Shown in pieces: positions 31,622-40,149 of a stretch of 40,420 nt of DNA; position 1 is the first letter of the stretch, and each line of letters starts with the position of its first letter. Made by a program: the position numbers and the translations under genes. Source of the stretch: Stutzerimonas chloritidismutans AW-1 (lineage in GTDB: Bacteria > Pseudomonadota > Gammaproteobacteria > Pseudomonadales > Pseudomonadaceae); contig NZ_AOFQ01000028.1 of assembly GCF_000495915.1 (NCBI RefSeq), positions 1 to 40,420 of the forward strand, given 5' to 3'. Below the pieces are notes generated by a model. The model was not told the DNA's origin. It worked only from the letters and a program-made list of their open reading frames with translations, and ran no database searches.

Positions 31622-34369
31622 ATGTCGCCGCGTTCATGCCTGGCTCTGTTGCTGTTTTGCCTGTCGCTCCAAGCCTGGGCAGTCTCGCCCGTCGTGTTCG
31701 ATTCGCCCGATACGCGCCAGTCCCTCGGTAACGGCACCCTCTACCTCGAAGACCAGGATGGAAGCCTGGATTTCGACGACGTCATGGCGTTACCCGCCGA
31801 GCGTCTGCGCCCCGTCGAGAGCGGGCATGTCAACGAAGGCAAGAACAGCTCGACGTGGTGGCTACGCACCAGGCTGGTCAACGAGCTGGACGCACCGCTC
31901 GGTGGTTTCATCGAGATCAACTATCCACTGCTCGACCACATCGAGGTGTTCCTGCAGCACCCCGACGGCAGCATCAGCCGGCAACTGAGCGGGGATCGCT
32001 ACCCCTTTGCGGATCGCGCGGTGAAGGTCAGCGACTTCTGGTTTCCCGTCGATCTGCCGCCGGGCGAAACCACGCTGCTGTTACGCATCAAGACCACCAG
32101 CACGCTCTACGTGCCACTGTATTTCAGCAGCTACAACGCCAGCGCGGCCGAGCAGCAGGAGCTGAGCGGCATCAGCGGGGCCTTCTACGGCGTGCTGTTC
32201 GCGATGTTCTGCTACAACCTGTTCCTCTTCGCCTCGCTGCGCGAACCGGCGTACTTCTGGTATCTGGTCTACACCCTCAACGTCGGACTGTTCGCACTCT
32301 CCTTCGACGGCCTGCTGGTCAAATGGCTGGCCGACGACGGCGGGCTGGTGGCCATGGGCATCTACGTCCTGATGTTCAGTCATTGCCTGATCGCCATTCA
32401 GTTCAGCCGCCACTTCCTGCATACCCGCGAACTCTTTCCACGGCTCGATCTGGTGCTGCGCTGCACGCTACTGATCGCCCTCGGCAGCATGGTTTCCGGG
32501 CTGCTGCTGGACGTGCAGACCTGGAGCATCCTGGCCAGCATCACGGTGATCGCCGCCTCGGTCGGCCTGCTCGTCACCGGTGCCTTCGTCTGGCGCCGCG
32601 GCGTGCGCTACGGGGTTTACTACACGCTGGCCTGGGGCGTGCTGCTGGCCTCGTTCATTCTGGTCACGGCCGGCTCGTTGGGTTTCGAACTGTTCGGCCT
32701 GTACGGCGCGGCGGTGGTCAAGGCCAGCGTCGCTTTCGAACTGATCACCCTGTCCATCGGCCTTGCCGATCGCATCAACCTGCTCAAGGAAGAGGGCTAC
32801 CGCTCGCGTGAGGCCGCCGAGCGGGCCGCCAGCGAGAACGAAGCCAAGAGCCGCTTCCTGGCCAAGATGAGTCACGAGATCCGCACTCCGCTCAATGGCG
32901 TGCTCGGCATGCTGCAACTGCTGCGTGAAACGCCGCTGGACCGCAGCCAGCAGTTCTACCTGGATACCATCTCCAGCTCCGGCAATTCGCTGATGGCGGT
33001 GATCAACGACATCCTCGACTACGCCCGGATCGGCTCCGGCAAGCTCAGCCTGGAAGACATCGATTTCGATCTGGAAATCCTGATTTCCGAAACCATCCGG
33101 CTGTTCACCGCGCAGGCGCTGGAGAAGCAGCTGAGCCTGCATGTAGGTCTGGAGCCCGGCGTGCCGCGACGGATTCGTGGCGACCCCACGCGACTCAAAC
33201 AGATTCTGATGAACCTGCTGAGCAATGCGCTGAAATTCACCGAGCACGGCCACGTACTGCTCGAAGTCTCCTGCCGTCAGACCCAGGAAGGCACCCGGCG
33301 CCTGGTGTTCTGCGTCAGCGACAGCGGTATCGGCATGCGTCAGGAAGTATTGGCGCAACTGTTCGAGTCCTTCTCCCAGGGCGATTCGAGTACCACCCGA
33401 CGTTATGGTGGCAGCGGACTTGGCCTGGCGATCAGCAAGGAGCTGGTGGAAATGATGAACGGCCATATCGAGGTGCAGAGCGCACCGGGCCGCGGCAGTC
33501 GCTTCTGCTTCGAGATTCCGCTGCAAAGCGCCAGCGACACGGAAGACCCCCTCGCCCATCTGCTCGGCGGCCGCCCGGCGCTGCTCGCCTCGCAGGATAC
33601 CGAGGGCCTCGAAGCGTTGAGCCATCTGCTGCGGCGCTGGGGCATGCGCACCGAGCGCTGCCAGACCCCGGAATGCCTGCCGGACTACCTGTCTGACTTC
33701 CCCGCCCCGCCACTGCTGGTTCTGCTGGCGCCCTGGCCGGGTAGTCCGGCGCAGTGGCTGGAGCGTCTTCGCCCGCATCTGGAGGCGAATCAGCGGGTGC
33801 TGATGCTCTATTCGCCCGTCCACGAGCCACCGCCACCATCGCCCGGCTTACGCCTGATCAGCCTGGCGCTCCCTCTGCAGAGCACGCCGCTGCGCGAGGC
33901 GCTGCAAACCCTGTACGCCGAGGAGCCGCGGCGGGCCAGCGAAACGACCGAAGAAGCGCCGGCCGAGCAGCCACCGCGCGAGCCCTGCATTCTGGTCGCC
34001 GAGGACAATCCGGTGAATCAGATGGTGGTGCGCGGCCTGCTGAAAAAGCGCGGTTACGCGGTTCAGCTCGCCGACAACGGACGCCAGGCCGTGGACCTCT
34101 ATCGTCGCGATCCGGAAGCCGTGCAACTGATCCTGATGGACTGCGAAATGCCGGAGCTCGATGGCTTCGAAGCCAGCCGGCGGATACGCAAGCTGGAAGC
34201 GGAGCTTGAATTACAGGCCGTGCCGATCATCGCCGTGACCGCCCACGTACTGGCAGAGCACCGTCAGCGCGGCCTGGAATCGGGTATGGATGAATTCATC
34301 GGCAAACCTCTGGAGAGCCGGCAGCTGTATGCTTGCCTGGACAGCTACCTGCAGGGCGGCGCGAGCTAA
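31622..34369 (+). CDS. 7TMR-DISM hybrid sensor histidine kinase
   Basis: A 915-residue hybrid kinase. A signal peptide (~1-20, MSPRSCLALLLFCLSLQAWA) precedes a periplasmic 7TMR-DISMED2 sensor domain (~30-170). Seven membrane helices follow (~185-385), then a short coiled coil. The HisKA domain has MSHEIRTPLNGVLGM with phospho-accepting His418. The HATPase has LLSNALKFTEHG, FCVSDSGIGM and YGGSGLGLAIS. A degenerate receiver-like stretch (~640-755) lacks the phospho-acceptor Asp (LLVLLAPWP). The C-terminal REC (~785-910) has Asp840 in LILMDCEMPELDG and Lys in FIGKPLE. No Hpt domain is present. P. aeruginosa PA3462 is at the same place, after the NAGGN M42 gene. The architecture resembles LadS/RetS. 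Confidence 0.92.
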   Translation: MSPRSCLALLLFCLSLQAWAVSPVVFDSPDTRQSLGNGTLYLEDQDGSLDFDDVMALPAERLRPVESGHVNEGKNSSTWWLRTRLVNELDAPLGGFIEINYPLLDHIEVFLQHPDGSISRQLSGDRYPFADRAVKVSDFWFPVDLPPGETTLLLRIKTTSTLYVPLYFSSYNASAAEQQELSGISGAFYGVLFAMFCYNLFLFASLREPAYFWYLVYTLNVGLFALSFDGLLVKWLADDGGLVAMGIYVLMFSHCLIAIQFSRHFLHTRELFPRLDLVLRCTLLIALGSMVSGLLLDVQTWSILASITVIAASVGLLVTGAFVWRRGVRYGVYYTLAWGVLLASFILVTAGSLGFELFGLYGAAVVKASVAFELITLSIGLADRINLLKEEGYRSREAAERAASENEAKSRFLAKMSHEIRTPLNGVLGMLQLLRETPLDRSQQFYLDTISSSGNSLMAVINDILDYARIGSGKLSLEDIDFDLEILISETIRLFTAQALEKQLSLHVGLEPGVPRRIRGDPTRLKQILMNLLSNALKFTEHGHVLLEVSCRQTQEGTRRLVFCVSDSGIGMRQEVLAQLFESFSQGDSSTTRRYGGSGLGLAISKELVEMMNGHIEVQSAPGRGSRFCFEIPLQSASDTEDPLAHLLGGRPALLASQDTEGLEALSHLLRRWGMRTERCQTPECLPDYLSDFPAPPLLVLLAPWPGSPAQWLERLRPHLEANQRVLMLYSPVHEPPPPSPGLRLISLALPLQSTPLREALQTLYAEEPRRASETTEEAPAEQPPREPCILVAEDNPVNQMVVRGLLKKRGYAVQLADNGRQAVDLYRRDPEAVQLILMDCEMPELDGFEASRRIRKLEAELELQAVPIIAVTAHVLAEHRQRGLESGMDEFIGKPLESRQLYACLDSYLQGGAS

Positions 34370-34413
34370 CGTCCGCCGGCCTTGTGGCAAACCGGCTCAC
34401 CCGAAGAAATCCC

Positions 34414-34641
34414 ATGCTCATACCGCACGACCAGCTCGAACCGGACACCCTGACCCGCCTAATAGAAGATTTCGTCACCCGCGATGGCACCGATAATGGT
34501 GACGAAACCCCGCTTGAAACCCGGGTGACACGGGTGCGCCGCGCGCTGGACAAGGGGGAGGCGGTGATCGTCTTCGACCCCGACAGTCAGCAATGCCAGC
34601 TGGCCCTCAGGCGCGATGTGCCGCGCGAGTGGCTGGACTGA
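34414..34641 (+). CDS. yheU: YheU family protein
   Basis: A 75-residue protein, MLIPHDQLEPDTLTRLIEDFVTRDG, matching the YheU family start exactly; the ATG at 34414 fits this N-terminus. The rest (VTRVRRALDKGEAVIVFDPDSQQCQL) completes the family pattern. It is a small soluble protein of unknown function. It lies 44 bases after the hybrid kinase and 15 before the convergent 142-residue gene. Confidence 0.9.
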   Translation: MLIPHDQLEPDTLTRLIEDFVTRDGTDNGDETPLETRVTRVRRALDKGEAVIVFDPDSQQCQLALRRDVPREWLD

Positions 34642-34656
34642 ACGCCGCCGCGCGTT

Positions 34657-35085
34657 TCAGCCGAACAGACCGCTCTCGCGCTCCCAGGCACAGCGCATGC
34701 GCAGGTCGCTCTGCTGCGGACTGTGGCTGCCGGTATCGGTTTCCCAGCGAAAGGTGTGGGTGCCGTTGAGCTCGGTTTCCAGGTGCACCACCGCGCTGGT
34801 CCAGTACAACTGCTTGAGCAGCTCCTCGAAACGCTGGACCCAGAGCGCCCACTCGTACTCCACCGCGCGGTAGCTGGCACCGAAGTGGATCACTTGGGTC
34901 TGGTACAGGCCCAGTTCCTCGTTACGGCAGAAGGAAAACATCTCGCGACCGATGAAGGGCCAGGCCTCGCCCTGCGGCAACGCCTGCACGGCAGCCAGAT
35001 TGTTCGCCCGGCGCTGGCGGCACTGCTCGGGGTCGGCGGAAGGCCAATCACGGATGCAGCCATAAACGATGGATTCAGACTCCAC
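34657..35085 (-). CDS. Conserved hypothetical protein (142 residues)
   Basis: The start is set at a GTG at 35085 (VESESIVYGCIRDWPSADP), with CGGAG 6 bases upstream; an in-frame ATG at 35154 lacks an SD. The protein is a soluble alpha/beta type. YGCIRDW at the start, then an internal GREMFSFCRNEELGLYQTQVIHFG and WALWVQRFEELLKQLYW, show a well packed domain; several Trp and Cys residues are present. It looks like a genuine Pseudomonas gene of unknown function. Convergent with yheU. Confidence 0.78.
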   Translation of the reverse strand: MESESIVYGCIRDWPSADPEQCRQRRANNLAAVQALPQGEAWPFIGREMFSFCRNEELGLYQTQVIHFGASYRAVEYEWALWVQRFEELLKQLYWTSAVVHLETELNGTHTFRWETDTGSHSPQQSDLRMRCAWERESGLFG

Positions 35086-35199
35086 TCGAAACTCCGAAAC
35101 GCAGGGATGAACTGGGACGGCGAGCTTTCTAGCACAGCGCGGCGGGCGGGTCACCCGCGGCTTGGGAAGTGGTGAAACAGGCCACAGCCTCGGGACGGT

Positions 35200-36357
35200 T
35201 CAGCGATCCTGATGCCGTGGCCGCAGGCGCATCGCCAACAACGACATGCATGCCGCCATGCCGGTGAGGACCAGGAACGGCATGCGATAGTCACCCGCCA
35301 GATCACGCCCGAGCCCGGCCAGTACCGGCGTCAGGCACGCCAGGCAGTAGCCGGTGCAGAGCATCATCGCGGTCAGCCGGCTGACCGCCAACGGAGTATT
35401 GGCTTCGTACATCGGCGAGATCAGCGCCAGGGAGAAGGTGCCGTTGAGCGCGACGCCGAGCAGCATGCAGACCACCAGGGGTTGCCAGCTCGGTGCCAGA
35501 GCGATTGCTGCCAGGCAAAGGGTCGCCAACCCGCCGCACGCTGCCATGATTCGATGCCGATTGCCCAGCCGCTGCGCCAGCCAGGGCATGGCAAAGGCAC
35601 TTGGCAGGCCGATGAGCATGAAGCCACTGAAGAACGCATTACTTTGCAGCAGGCTGTAGCCAACCTCGTGATAACGAGCCACCAGCCAAGTGGCCAGCGC
35701 GTAGAACAGCCCGGCCTGAAGGGCGAAGTAGACACTGAGCAACCAGGCCCGAGGCTCCTTCCAGGGCAAACCGGCACGACTCTCGCTGGCGGCTTCCGGC
35801 TGATTGGGCAAGCGCGACCAGATCAGCAGCGCAGCCAGGGCCGGCAGCGCCCAGAGCGCCAGGCCACGCGTCCAGTCCTGCCCCATCACCTCGGTGGCCG
35901 GCGCCGTCACCACTACGCCGAGGGTGCCGCCGACCGCCATGCTCAGCGAGTACCAGGCGGCGGTCTGGCCCATGCGTTCGAGGAAGTAGCGCTTGATGAA
36001 ACCGGACAGCAGCGGCCCGGCGACGGCGATCCCTGCGCCAACCAGCCCGGCGGTGCCGATCAGCAGAACGGCATTGTGGCCGAACAGCCGCAACAGCAAT
36101 GCCACGCCGATCAGCCCGAGGCACAGCGCGATGCTGCACTCCAGCCCGAAACGCACGGCCAGCCGCGGCGCCAGGGGCGCGAGCAAGCCCATCAGCAGAA
36201 CCGGCAAGGCCGTGGTGAGACTGATCAGACCGCGAGAAAGCGAAAGCTCTTCGGCGATGCGCTCGATCAGCGGAGCGAAGGAGGTAATACCTGGGCGCAG
36301 GTTGATGGCAGCCAGTACCAGCGCCAGCATCAGCAGCCCGCGGGAGGGAAAATTCAC
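35200..36357 (-). CDS. MFS transporter, CynX/NimT family
   Basis: A 385-residue inner membrane protein with 12 predicted helices. The start is a GTG at 36357, with weak TGGAT upstream. ALVLAAINLRPGITSFAPL at the N-terminus is the diagnostic CynX-type signature, with LPVLLMGLLAPLAPRLAVRFG after the second helix. The family includes cyanate and 2-nitroimidazole transporters, but substrates vary and none can be assigned. Gene appears monocistronic. Confidence 0.9.
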   Translation of the reverse strand: MNFPSRGLLMLALVLAAINLRPGITSFAPLIERIAEELSLSRGLISLTTALPVLLMGLLAPLAPRLAVRFGLECSIALCLGLIGVALLLRLFGHNAVLLIGTAGLVGAGIAVAGPLLSGFIKRYFLERMGQTAAWYSLSMAVGGTLGVVVTAPATEVMGQDWTRGLALWALPALAALLIWSRLPNQPEAASESRAGLPWKEPRAWLLSVYFALQAGLFYALATWLVARYHEVGYSLLQSNAFFSGFMLIGLPSAFAMPWLAQRLGNRHRIMAACGGLATLCLAAIALAPSWQPLVVCMLLGVALNGTFSLALISPMYEANTPLAVSRLTAMMLCTGYCLACLTPVLAGLGRDLAGDYRMPFLVLTGMAACMSLLAMRLRPRHQDR

Positions 36358-36433
36358 AAGCGATCCATAGGGTTACGGCGAAAAAAGCCGGACAGGCAAC
36401 CCTACTCCCCGCCCCTCCCCGAGGCAACCGCAG

Positions 36434-36451
36434 CGGCCGCCGAAGCGGCCG
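36434..36451 (-). terminator. Hairpin after the SDR gene
   Basis: A 7-bp stem CGGCCGC / GCGGCCG with a 4-base loop (TTCG read on the minus strand) lies 8 bases past the SDR stop codon. No U-tract follows, so it is only a possible terminator. Confidence 0.4.
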
Positions 36452-36458
36452 GGCAGTC

Positions 36459-37268
36459 TCAGAGCGCCTTGCTCTTGGCGCGTTTCTTTTCGGCCAGCAG
36501 CGCCATCTCGTCGTAGATCGCCTGAGGGTTCTGCTGCTTGACCTTCCAGGCCATACGGCCCTCGTCGTGCGGCAGGATCATGAACTCGCCCTTGGCGACC
36601 TGCTGGTGGATGTAGTCAGCGATGTCCGCCGCAGTAATCGGCGAGGACTCCAGCAGCTTGCCGATCTGCGCCTTCACGTTCGGCGTCGGGCCGCGGAAGG
36701 AATCCAGCAGGTTGGTCTGGAAGAACGACGGGCAGACCACATGCACGCCGACCTCGGCCTGGCGCAGCTCGACCAGCAGGCTTTCCGACAGCGCCACGAC
36801 GCCGGCCTTGGCCACGTTGTAGTTGCTCATGCCCGGTGCCTGCATCAGCGCCGCCATCGACGCGATGTTGATGATCTTGCCCTTGCTCTTCTGTACCAGC
36901 GGCAGGAACGCCTTGCAGCCCTTGACCACACCCATCAGGTTGATCGCGATCTGCCAGTCCCAGTCCTCCAGCGACAGCTCGTCGAAGAAGCCGCCGGAAG
37001 CCACACCGGCGTTGTTGACCACGATATCGATGCCGCCAAGCTTCTCCTCGCAGGCCTGGGCGAAGGCGATCAGCTGGCTGTAGTCACGCACGTCGCAGCG
37101 CATGGTGAAGCCGTCACCGCCCGCTTCGCGGACCATTTTCAGGGTTTCCGCCAGGCCGCCTTCGTTGACATCGGAAAGCGCCAGCTGCCAGCCCTCACGC
37201 GCCCAGCGCAGGGCAATCTCGCGACCGAGCCCGGAGCCGGCACCGGTAATCATCATGCGGTTGTGCAT
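36459..37268 (-). CDS. Short-chain dehydrogenase/reductase (SDR)
   Basis: A 269-residue classical SDR. The start at the ATG at 37268 (MHNRMMITGAGSGLG) is supported by AAAGGCAG; a longer frame adds unrelated residues. Motifs: cofactor loop TGAGSGLG, DIVVNNAGVASGG, the catalytic Ser in INIASMAALMQAPG and YNVAK. The final segment, with MAWKVKQQNPQAIYDEMALLAEKKR, is a longer C-terminus typical of a Pseudomonas subgroup. NAD(P)-dependent oxidoreductase; substrate unknown. Confidence 0.9.
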   Translation of the reverse strand: MHNRMMITGAGSGLGREIALRWAREGWQLALSDVNEGGLAETLKMVREAGGDGFTMRCDVRDYSQLIAFAQACEEKLGGIDIVVNNAGVASGGFFDELSLEDWDWQIAINLMGVVKGCKAFLPLVQKSKGKIINIASMAALMQAPGMSNYNVAKAGVVALSESLLVELRQAEVGVHVVCPSFFQTNLLDSFRGPTPNVKAQIGKLLESSPITAADIADYIHQQVAKGEFMILPHDEGRMAWKVKQQNPQAIYDEMALLAEKKRAKSKAL

Positions 37269-37459
37269 CGTTGTGCTGCCTTTTGTTGTTCGGGTAGTGG
37301 CAGCGAGTCTAGCGAATGCCGGGGCACGGACCGGCATCCATCAGACTGCTGAATGCCCTTGGCAAACCCGCGGCTCATGGGGCTGACCGCGCGGTTCCGG
37401 GCAGGCAATATGGCGGCAGCATGGGCTCGCTATAGCTGCACGAGCGACCTGCGCCACGA

Positions 37460-37490
37460 ATAAAAAAGGGCAGCCCGAGGGCTGCCCTTG
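37460..37490 (-). terminator. Intrinsic terminator of yjcH-actP
   Basis: On the minus strand AAGGGCAGCC / GGCTGCCCTT (8-10 bp stem, 4-base loop) is followed by TTTTTTATT, 18 bases after the actP stop. Confidence 0.92.
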
Positions 37491-37507
37491 TTTCTGCCAG
37501 CATTGCG

Positions 37508-39163
37508 TCAGTGCGCGACGGCACCGGTGGCACCCAGGCCGGTCTGCGAACGAACGAACTGGGCGAAGAAGCGCTCGCGTTCCTCACCGGCACGCTTGGA
37601 CTTGTCGGTGACCGAGAAGAACCAGATGCCGATGAACGCGGCGGCCATCGAGAACAGCGCCGGGTATTTGTAGGGGAAGATCGCCTCGGCATAACCGAAC
37701 ACGTCGACCCATACGGTCGGGCTGATGATGGTCAGCAGCAACGCAGTGAACAGCCCCAGCGAGCCACCGAACAGCGCGCCGCGGGTGCTCAGGCCCTTCC
37801 AGTACATGGAAAGGAACAGCACCGGGAAGTTGCAGCTGGCGGCGATGGAGAATGCCAGGCCGACCATGAAGGCGATGTTCTGCTTTTCGAAGATGATGCC
37901 GAGCAGAATCGCCACCACGCCCAGGGTCAGGGTGGTCAGCTTGGTCACGCGCATCTCGTCCTCTTCCCGCGCCTTGCCCTGCTTGATCACGCAGGCATAG
38001 AGGTCATGGGAAACCGCCGAGGCACCGGCCAGGGTCAGACCCGCCACGACGGCGAGAATGGTGGCGAAGGCGACCGCGGAGATGAAGCCGAGGAACAGGT
38101 TGCCGCCCACCGCGCTGGCCAGGTGGATGGCGACCATGTTGGTGCCGCCGACGATGGCGCCGGTCACGTCCTTGAAGTCCGGGTTGGTGCTGACCAGCAG
38201 GATCGCGCCGAAGCCGATGATGAAGGTCAGGATGTAGAAGTAGCCGATGAAGCCGGTGGCGTAGAACACGCTCTTGCGCGCTTCCTTGGCGTCGGAGACG
38301 GTAAAGAAGCGCATCAGGATGTGCGGCAGGCCAGCGGTGCCGAACATCAGCGCCAGGCCGAGGGAGATCGCCGAGATCGGATCGGAAACCAGGCCGCCCG
38401 GGCTCATGATCTGAGCGCCTTTCTCGTGGATCTTCACTGCTTCGGCGAACAGGCTGCCAAAGTCGAAACCGACACTCTTCATCACCATGATGGCCATGAA
38501 AGAGGCGCCGGACAGCAGCAGGACCGCCTTGATGATCTGCACCCAGGTGGTGGCGAGCATGCCGCCGAACAGCACGTACATGACCATCAGCACACCGACC
38601 AGCACCACGGCTACGTAGTAGTCCAGACCGAACAGCAGCTGGATCAGCTTGCCGGCGCCGACCATCTGCGCGATCAGGTAGAAGGCCACCACGATCAGCG
38701 AACCGAACGCGGAGAGCAGACGGATCTGCGTCTGACCGAGGCGATAGGACGCCACGTCGGAGAAGGTGAACTTGCCCAGGTTGCGCAGGCGCTCGGCCAT
38801 CAAGAAGAGGATGATCGGCCAGCCGACGAGGAAGCCGATGGAGTAGATCAGGCCGTCGTAGCCGCTGGTGTAGACCAGCGCGGAAATGCCCAGGAAGGAT
38901 GCCGCCGACATGAAGTCGCCGGCGATAGCCAGGCCGTTCTGGAAGCCGGTGATGCTACCACCCGCGGTGTAGTAATCAGCCGTGGAGGTGTTGCGCTTGG
39001 CCGCCCACTTGGTGATGCCCATGGTGAAGACGATGAACACCACGAACATGATGATGGCGGTGTAGTTGGTGGCCTGTTTCTGGACTTCGCCGGTAATCGC
39101 ATCGGCGAGCAGCGCAGGCGAGACTGCCAGGAGGAAGGCAGCCATCAGGAAACGCAGGATCAT
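37508..39163 (-). CDS. actP: Cation/acetate symporter ActP
   Basis: A 551-residue member of the sodium:solute symporter family, which imports acetate and other short-chain carboxylates. A signal-like first helix ends at about residue 20 (LLADA), and about 13 membrane helices follow. [32 protein letters not shown] (~62-93) is the substrate/Na+ site signature; [12 protein letters not shown] and [13 protein letters not shown] are further ActP matches. Its ATG overlaps the yjcH stop by one base (TAATG). It ends with a strong terminator. Confidence 0.95.
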   Translation of the reverse strand: MILRFLMAAFLLAVSPALLADAITGEVQKQATNYTAIIMFVVFIVFTMGITKWAAKRNTSTADYYTAGGSITGFQNGLAIAGDFMSAASFLGISALVYTSGYDGLIYSIGFLVGWPIILFLMAERLRNLGKFTFSDVASYRLGQTQIRLLSAFGSLIVVAFYLIAQMVGAGKLIQLLFGLDYYVAVVLVGVLMVMYVLFGGMLATTWVQIIKAVLLLSGASFMAIMVMKSVGFDFGSLFAEAVKIHEKGAQIMSPGGLVSDPISAISLGLALMFGTAGLPHILMRFFTVSDAKEARKSVFYATGFIGYFYILTFIIGFGAILLVSTNPDFKDVTGAIVGGTNMVAIHLASAVGGNLFLGFISAVAFATILAVVAGLTLAGASAVSHDLYACVIKQGKAREEDEMRVTKLTTLTLGVVAILLGIIFEKQNIAFMVGLAFSIAASCNFPVLFLSMYWKGLSTRGALFGGSLGLFTALLLTIISPTVWVDVFGYAEAIFPYKYPALFSMAAAFIGIWFFSVTDKSKRAGEERERFFAQFVRSQTGLGATGAVAH

Positions 39164-39477
39164 TATTTCTGTGCCTCGTTGAGGATTTCCTGGTTGATGC
39201 GATCGAACTCACCATTGGCACGCTGCACATAGACACCGGTCAGGATGAACGCCATGAAGATCACCCCGACGCCAACCGGGATACCCCAGGTGGTCACGGT
39301 ATTGGCGGACAGCGGAATGCCGAGGATCTTTGGCTCGAAGGCGATCAGCAGGATGAACGCCAGGTAGGCGCTGAGCATGACAGCCGATAGCAGCCAGGCA
39401 AAACGGCCGCGCTTGGCAACCAGTTCCTGGAAACGCGGATTGGCATAGATCTGCCGGTAAACATTTTCATTGTGCAT
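39163..39477 (-). CDS. yjcH: DUF485 membrane protein YjcH
   Basis: A 104-residue protein with two transmembrane helices (~27-50, [20 protein letters not shown], and ~64-86, [20 protein letters not shown]). The N-terminus [22 protein letters not shown] is the DUF485 hallmark. It is always encoded beside actP and probably helps assembly or function of the symporter. Stop overlaps the actP start by one base. Confidence 0.93.
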   Translation of the reverse strand: MHNENVYRQIYANPRFQELVAKRGRFAWLLSAVMLSAYLAFILLIAFEPKILGIPLSANTVTTWGIPVGVGVIFMAFILTGVYVQRANGEFDRINQEILNEAQK

Positions 39478-39759
39478 TGGAATCTGTCTCCACGGTCGCT
39501 ACCCCCCGGTGGGAGCAGGGGCGGCTACTTTAGGCTTGGGTCGGATGAACACCACCCCGACTTTGGTCTGAATGCAGTTCACAAAAACACCCGTCGTAGA
39601 GCCGTTCAGCCGCGGAAAATGGGGCGCCGCAACAAATCCACATACAAATAGTGTGGCGCTATGTCGCACATGCGAAACGTTGATTTCAGACATTGCCCGG
39701 GCTCGACCAGACTCTCTCCATCGCGAGAACGATTCTCGACTGCACAAGGAGACGGGGCC
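39478..39759. other. Divergent intergenic region between yjcH and the DUF2061 gene
   Basis: 282 bases without a supported gene. Promoters for both sides are expected; no clear sigma-70 or sigma-54 pair was found. The plus-strand gene has an AAGGAGA ribosome binding site near 39747. Confidence 0.4.
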
Positions 39760-40137
39760 ATGCTGAAGACCGTGACGTTCACCCTGATGCACTTCTGCAT
39801 CGCCTTTTCGGTGACCTATGCACTGACTGGCAGCATCGCCATTGACGGCCTGGTCGCCACCGTCGAACCGCTGTGCAACTCGGTGGGCTTCTACTTCCAC
39901 GAGAAGCTCTGGCAGCGTTTCGAACGCAGCCGGCAAGCAAGATGCCCATCCCCAAACATGCCTGGCTGCACCATCACGCCTGACGCCGTCGTCATTTCTC
40001 ATCCTGCGCAGGGATCGAATCCGCAACCGCGCTGCCATAGTGAAGTTGGCTTGCATTGTGCGGCCGATGCAGTTCTATTGGGACAGGTAGCGCGGGACCC
40101 CGTCGCTGCCTTGCCACAGGCCAGCCGGGCCTGTTAA
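39760..40137 (+). CDS. DUF2061 membrane protein, with probable frameshifted tail
   Basis: As written, 125 residues from the ATG at 39760 (SD AAGGAGA). Residues 1-57 (MLKTVTFTLMHFCIAFSVTY, then SIAIDGLVATVEPLCNSVGFYFHEKLWQRFE) match DUF2061: two membrane segments with a conserved glutamate and a charged end. Residues ~60-125 (Cys-, Pro- and Ser-rich) do not look like the family. Changing frame by one missing base near 39935 gives KMPIPKHAWLHHHA and a stop at 39981-39983, for a product of about 74 residues, the usual family size. A one-base deletion, real or a read error, is therefore likely. Confidence 0.75.
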   Translation: MLKTVTFTLMHFCIAFSVTYALTGSIAIDGLVATVEPLCNSVGFYFHEKLWQRFERSRQARCPSPNMPGCTITPDAVVISHPAQGSNPQPRCHSEVGLHCAADAVLLGQVARDPVAALPQASRAC

Positions 40138-40149
40138 CGGAGAAGCACC

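Noticed and set aside
37511..39232. A 573-codon plus-strand frame opposite actP
   Set aside because: Antisense to ActP and dominated by His, Gly, Asp and Glu, a codon-shadow effect of a membrane protein gene.
39478..39660. Sigma-54 promoter for yjcH-actP
   Set aside because: A TGG...TTGC string exists on the minus strand but the GG-to-GC spacing is too short for a -24/-12 element.
39499..40056. 185-codon minus-strand frame over the yjcH-DUF2061 gap
   Set aside because: It overlaps the DUF2061 gene antisense and has no start signal or domain.
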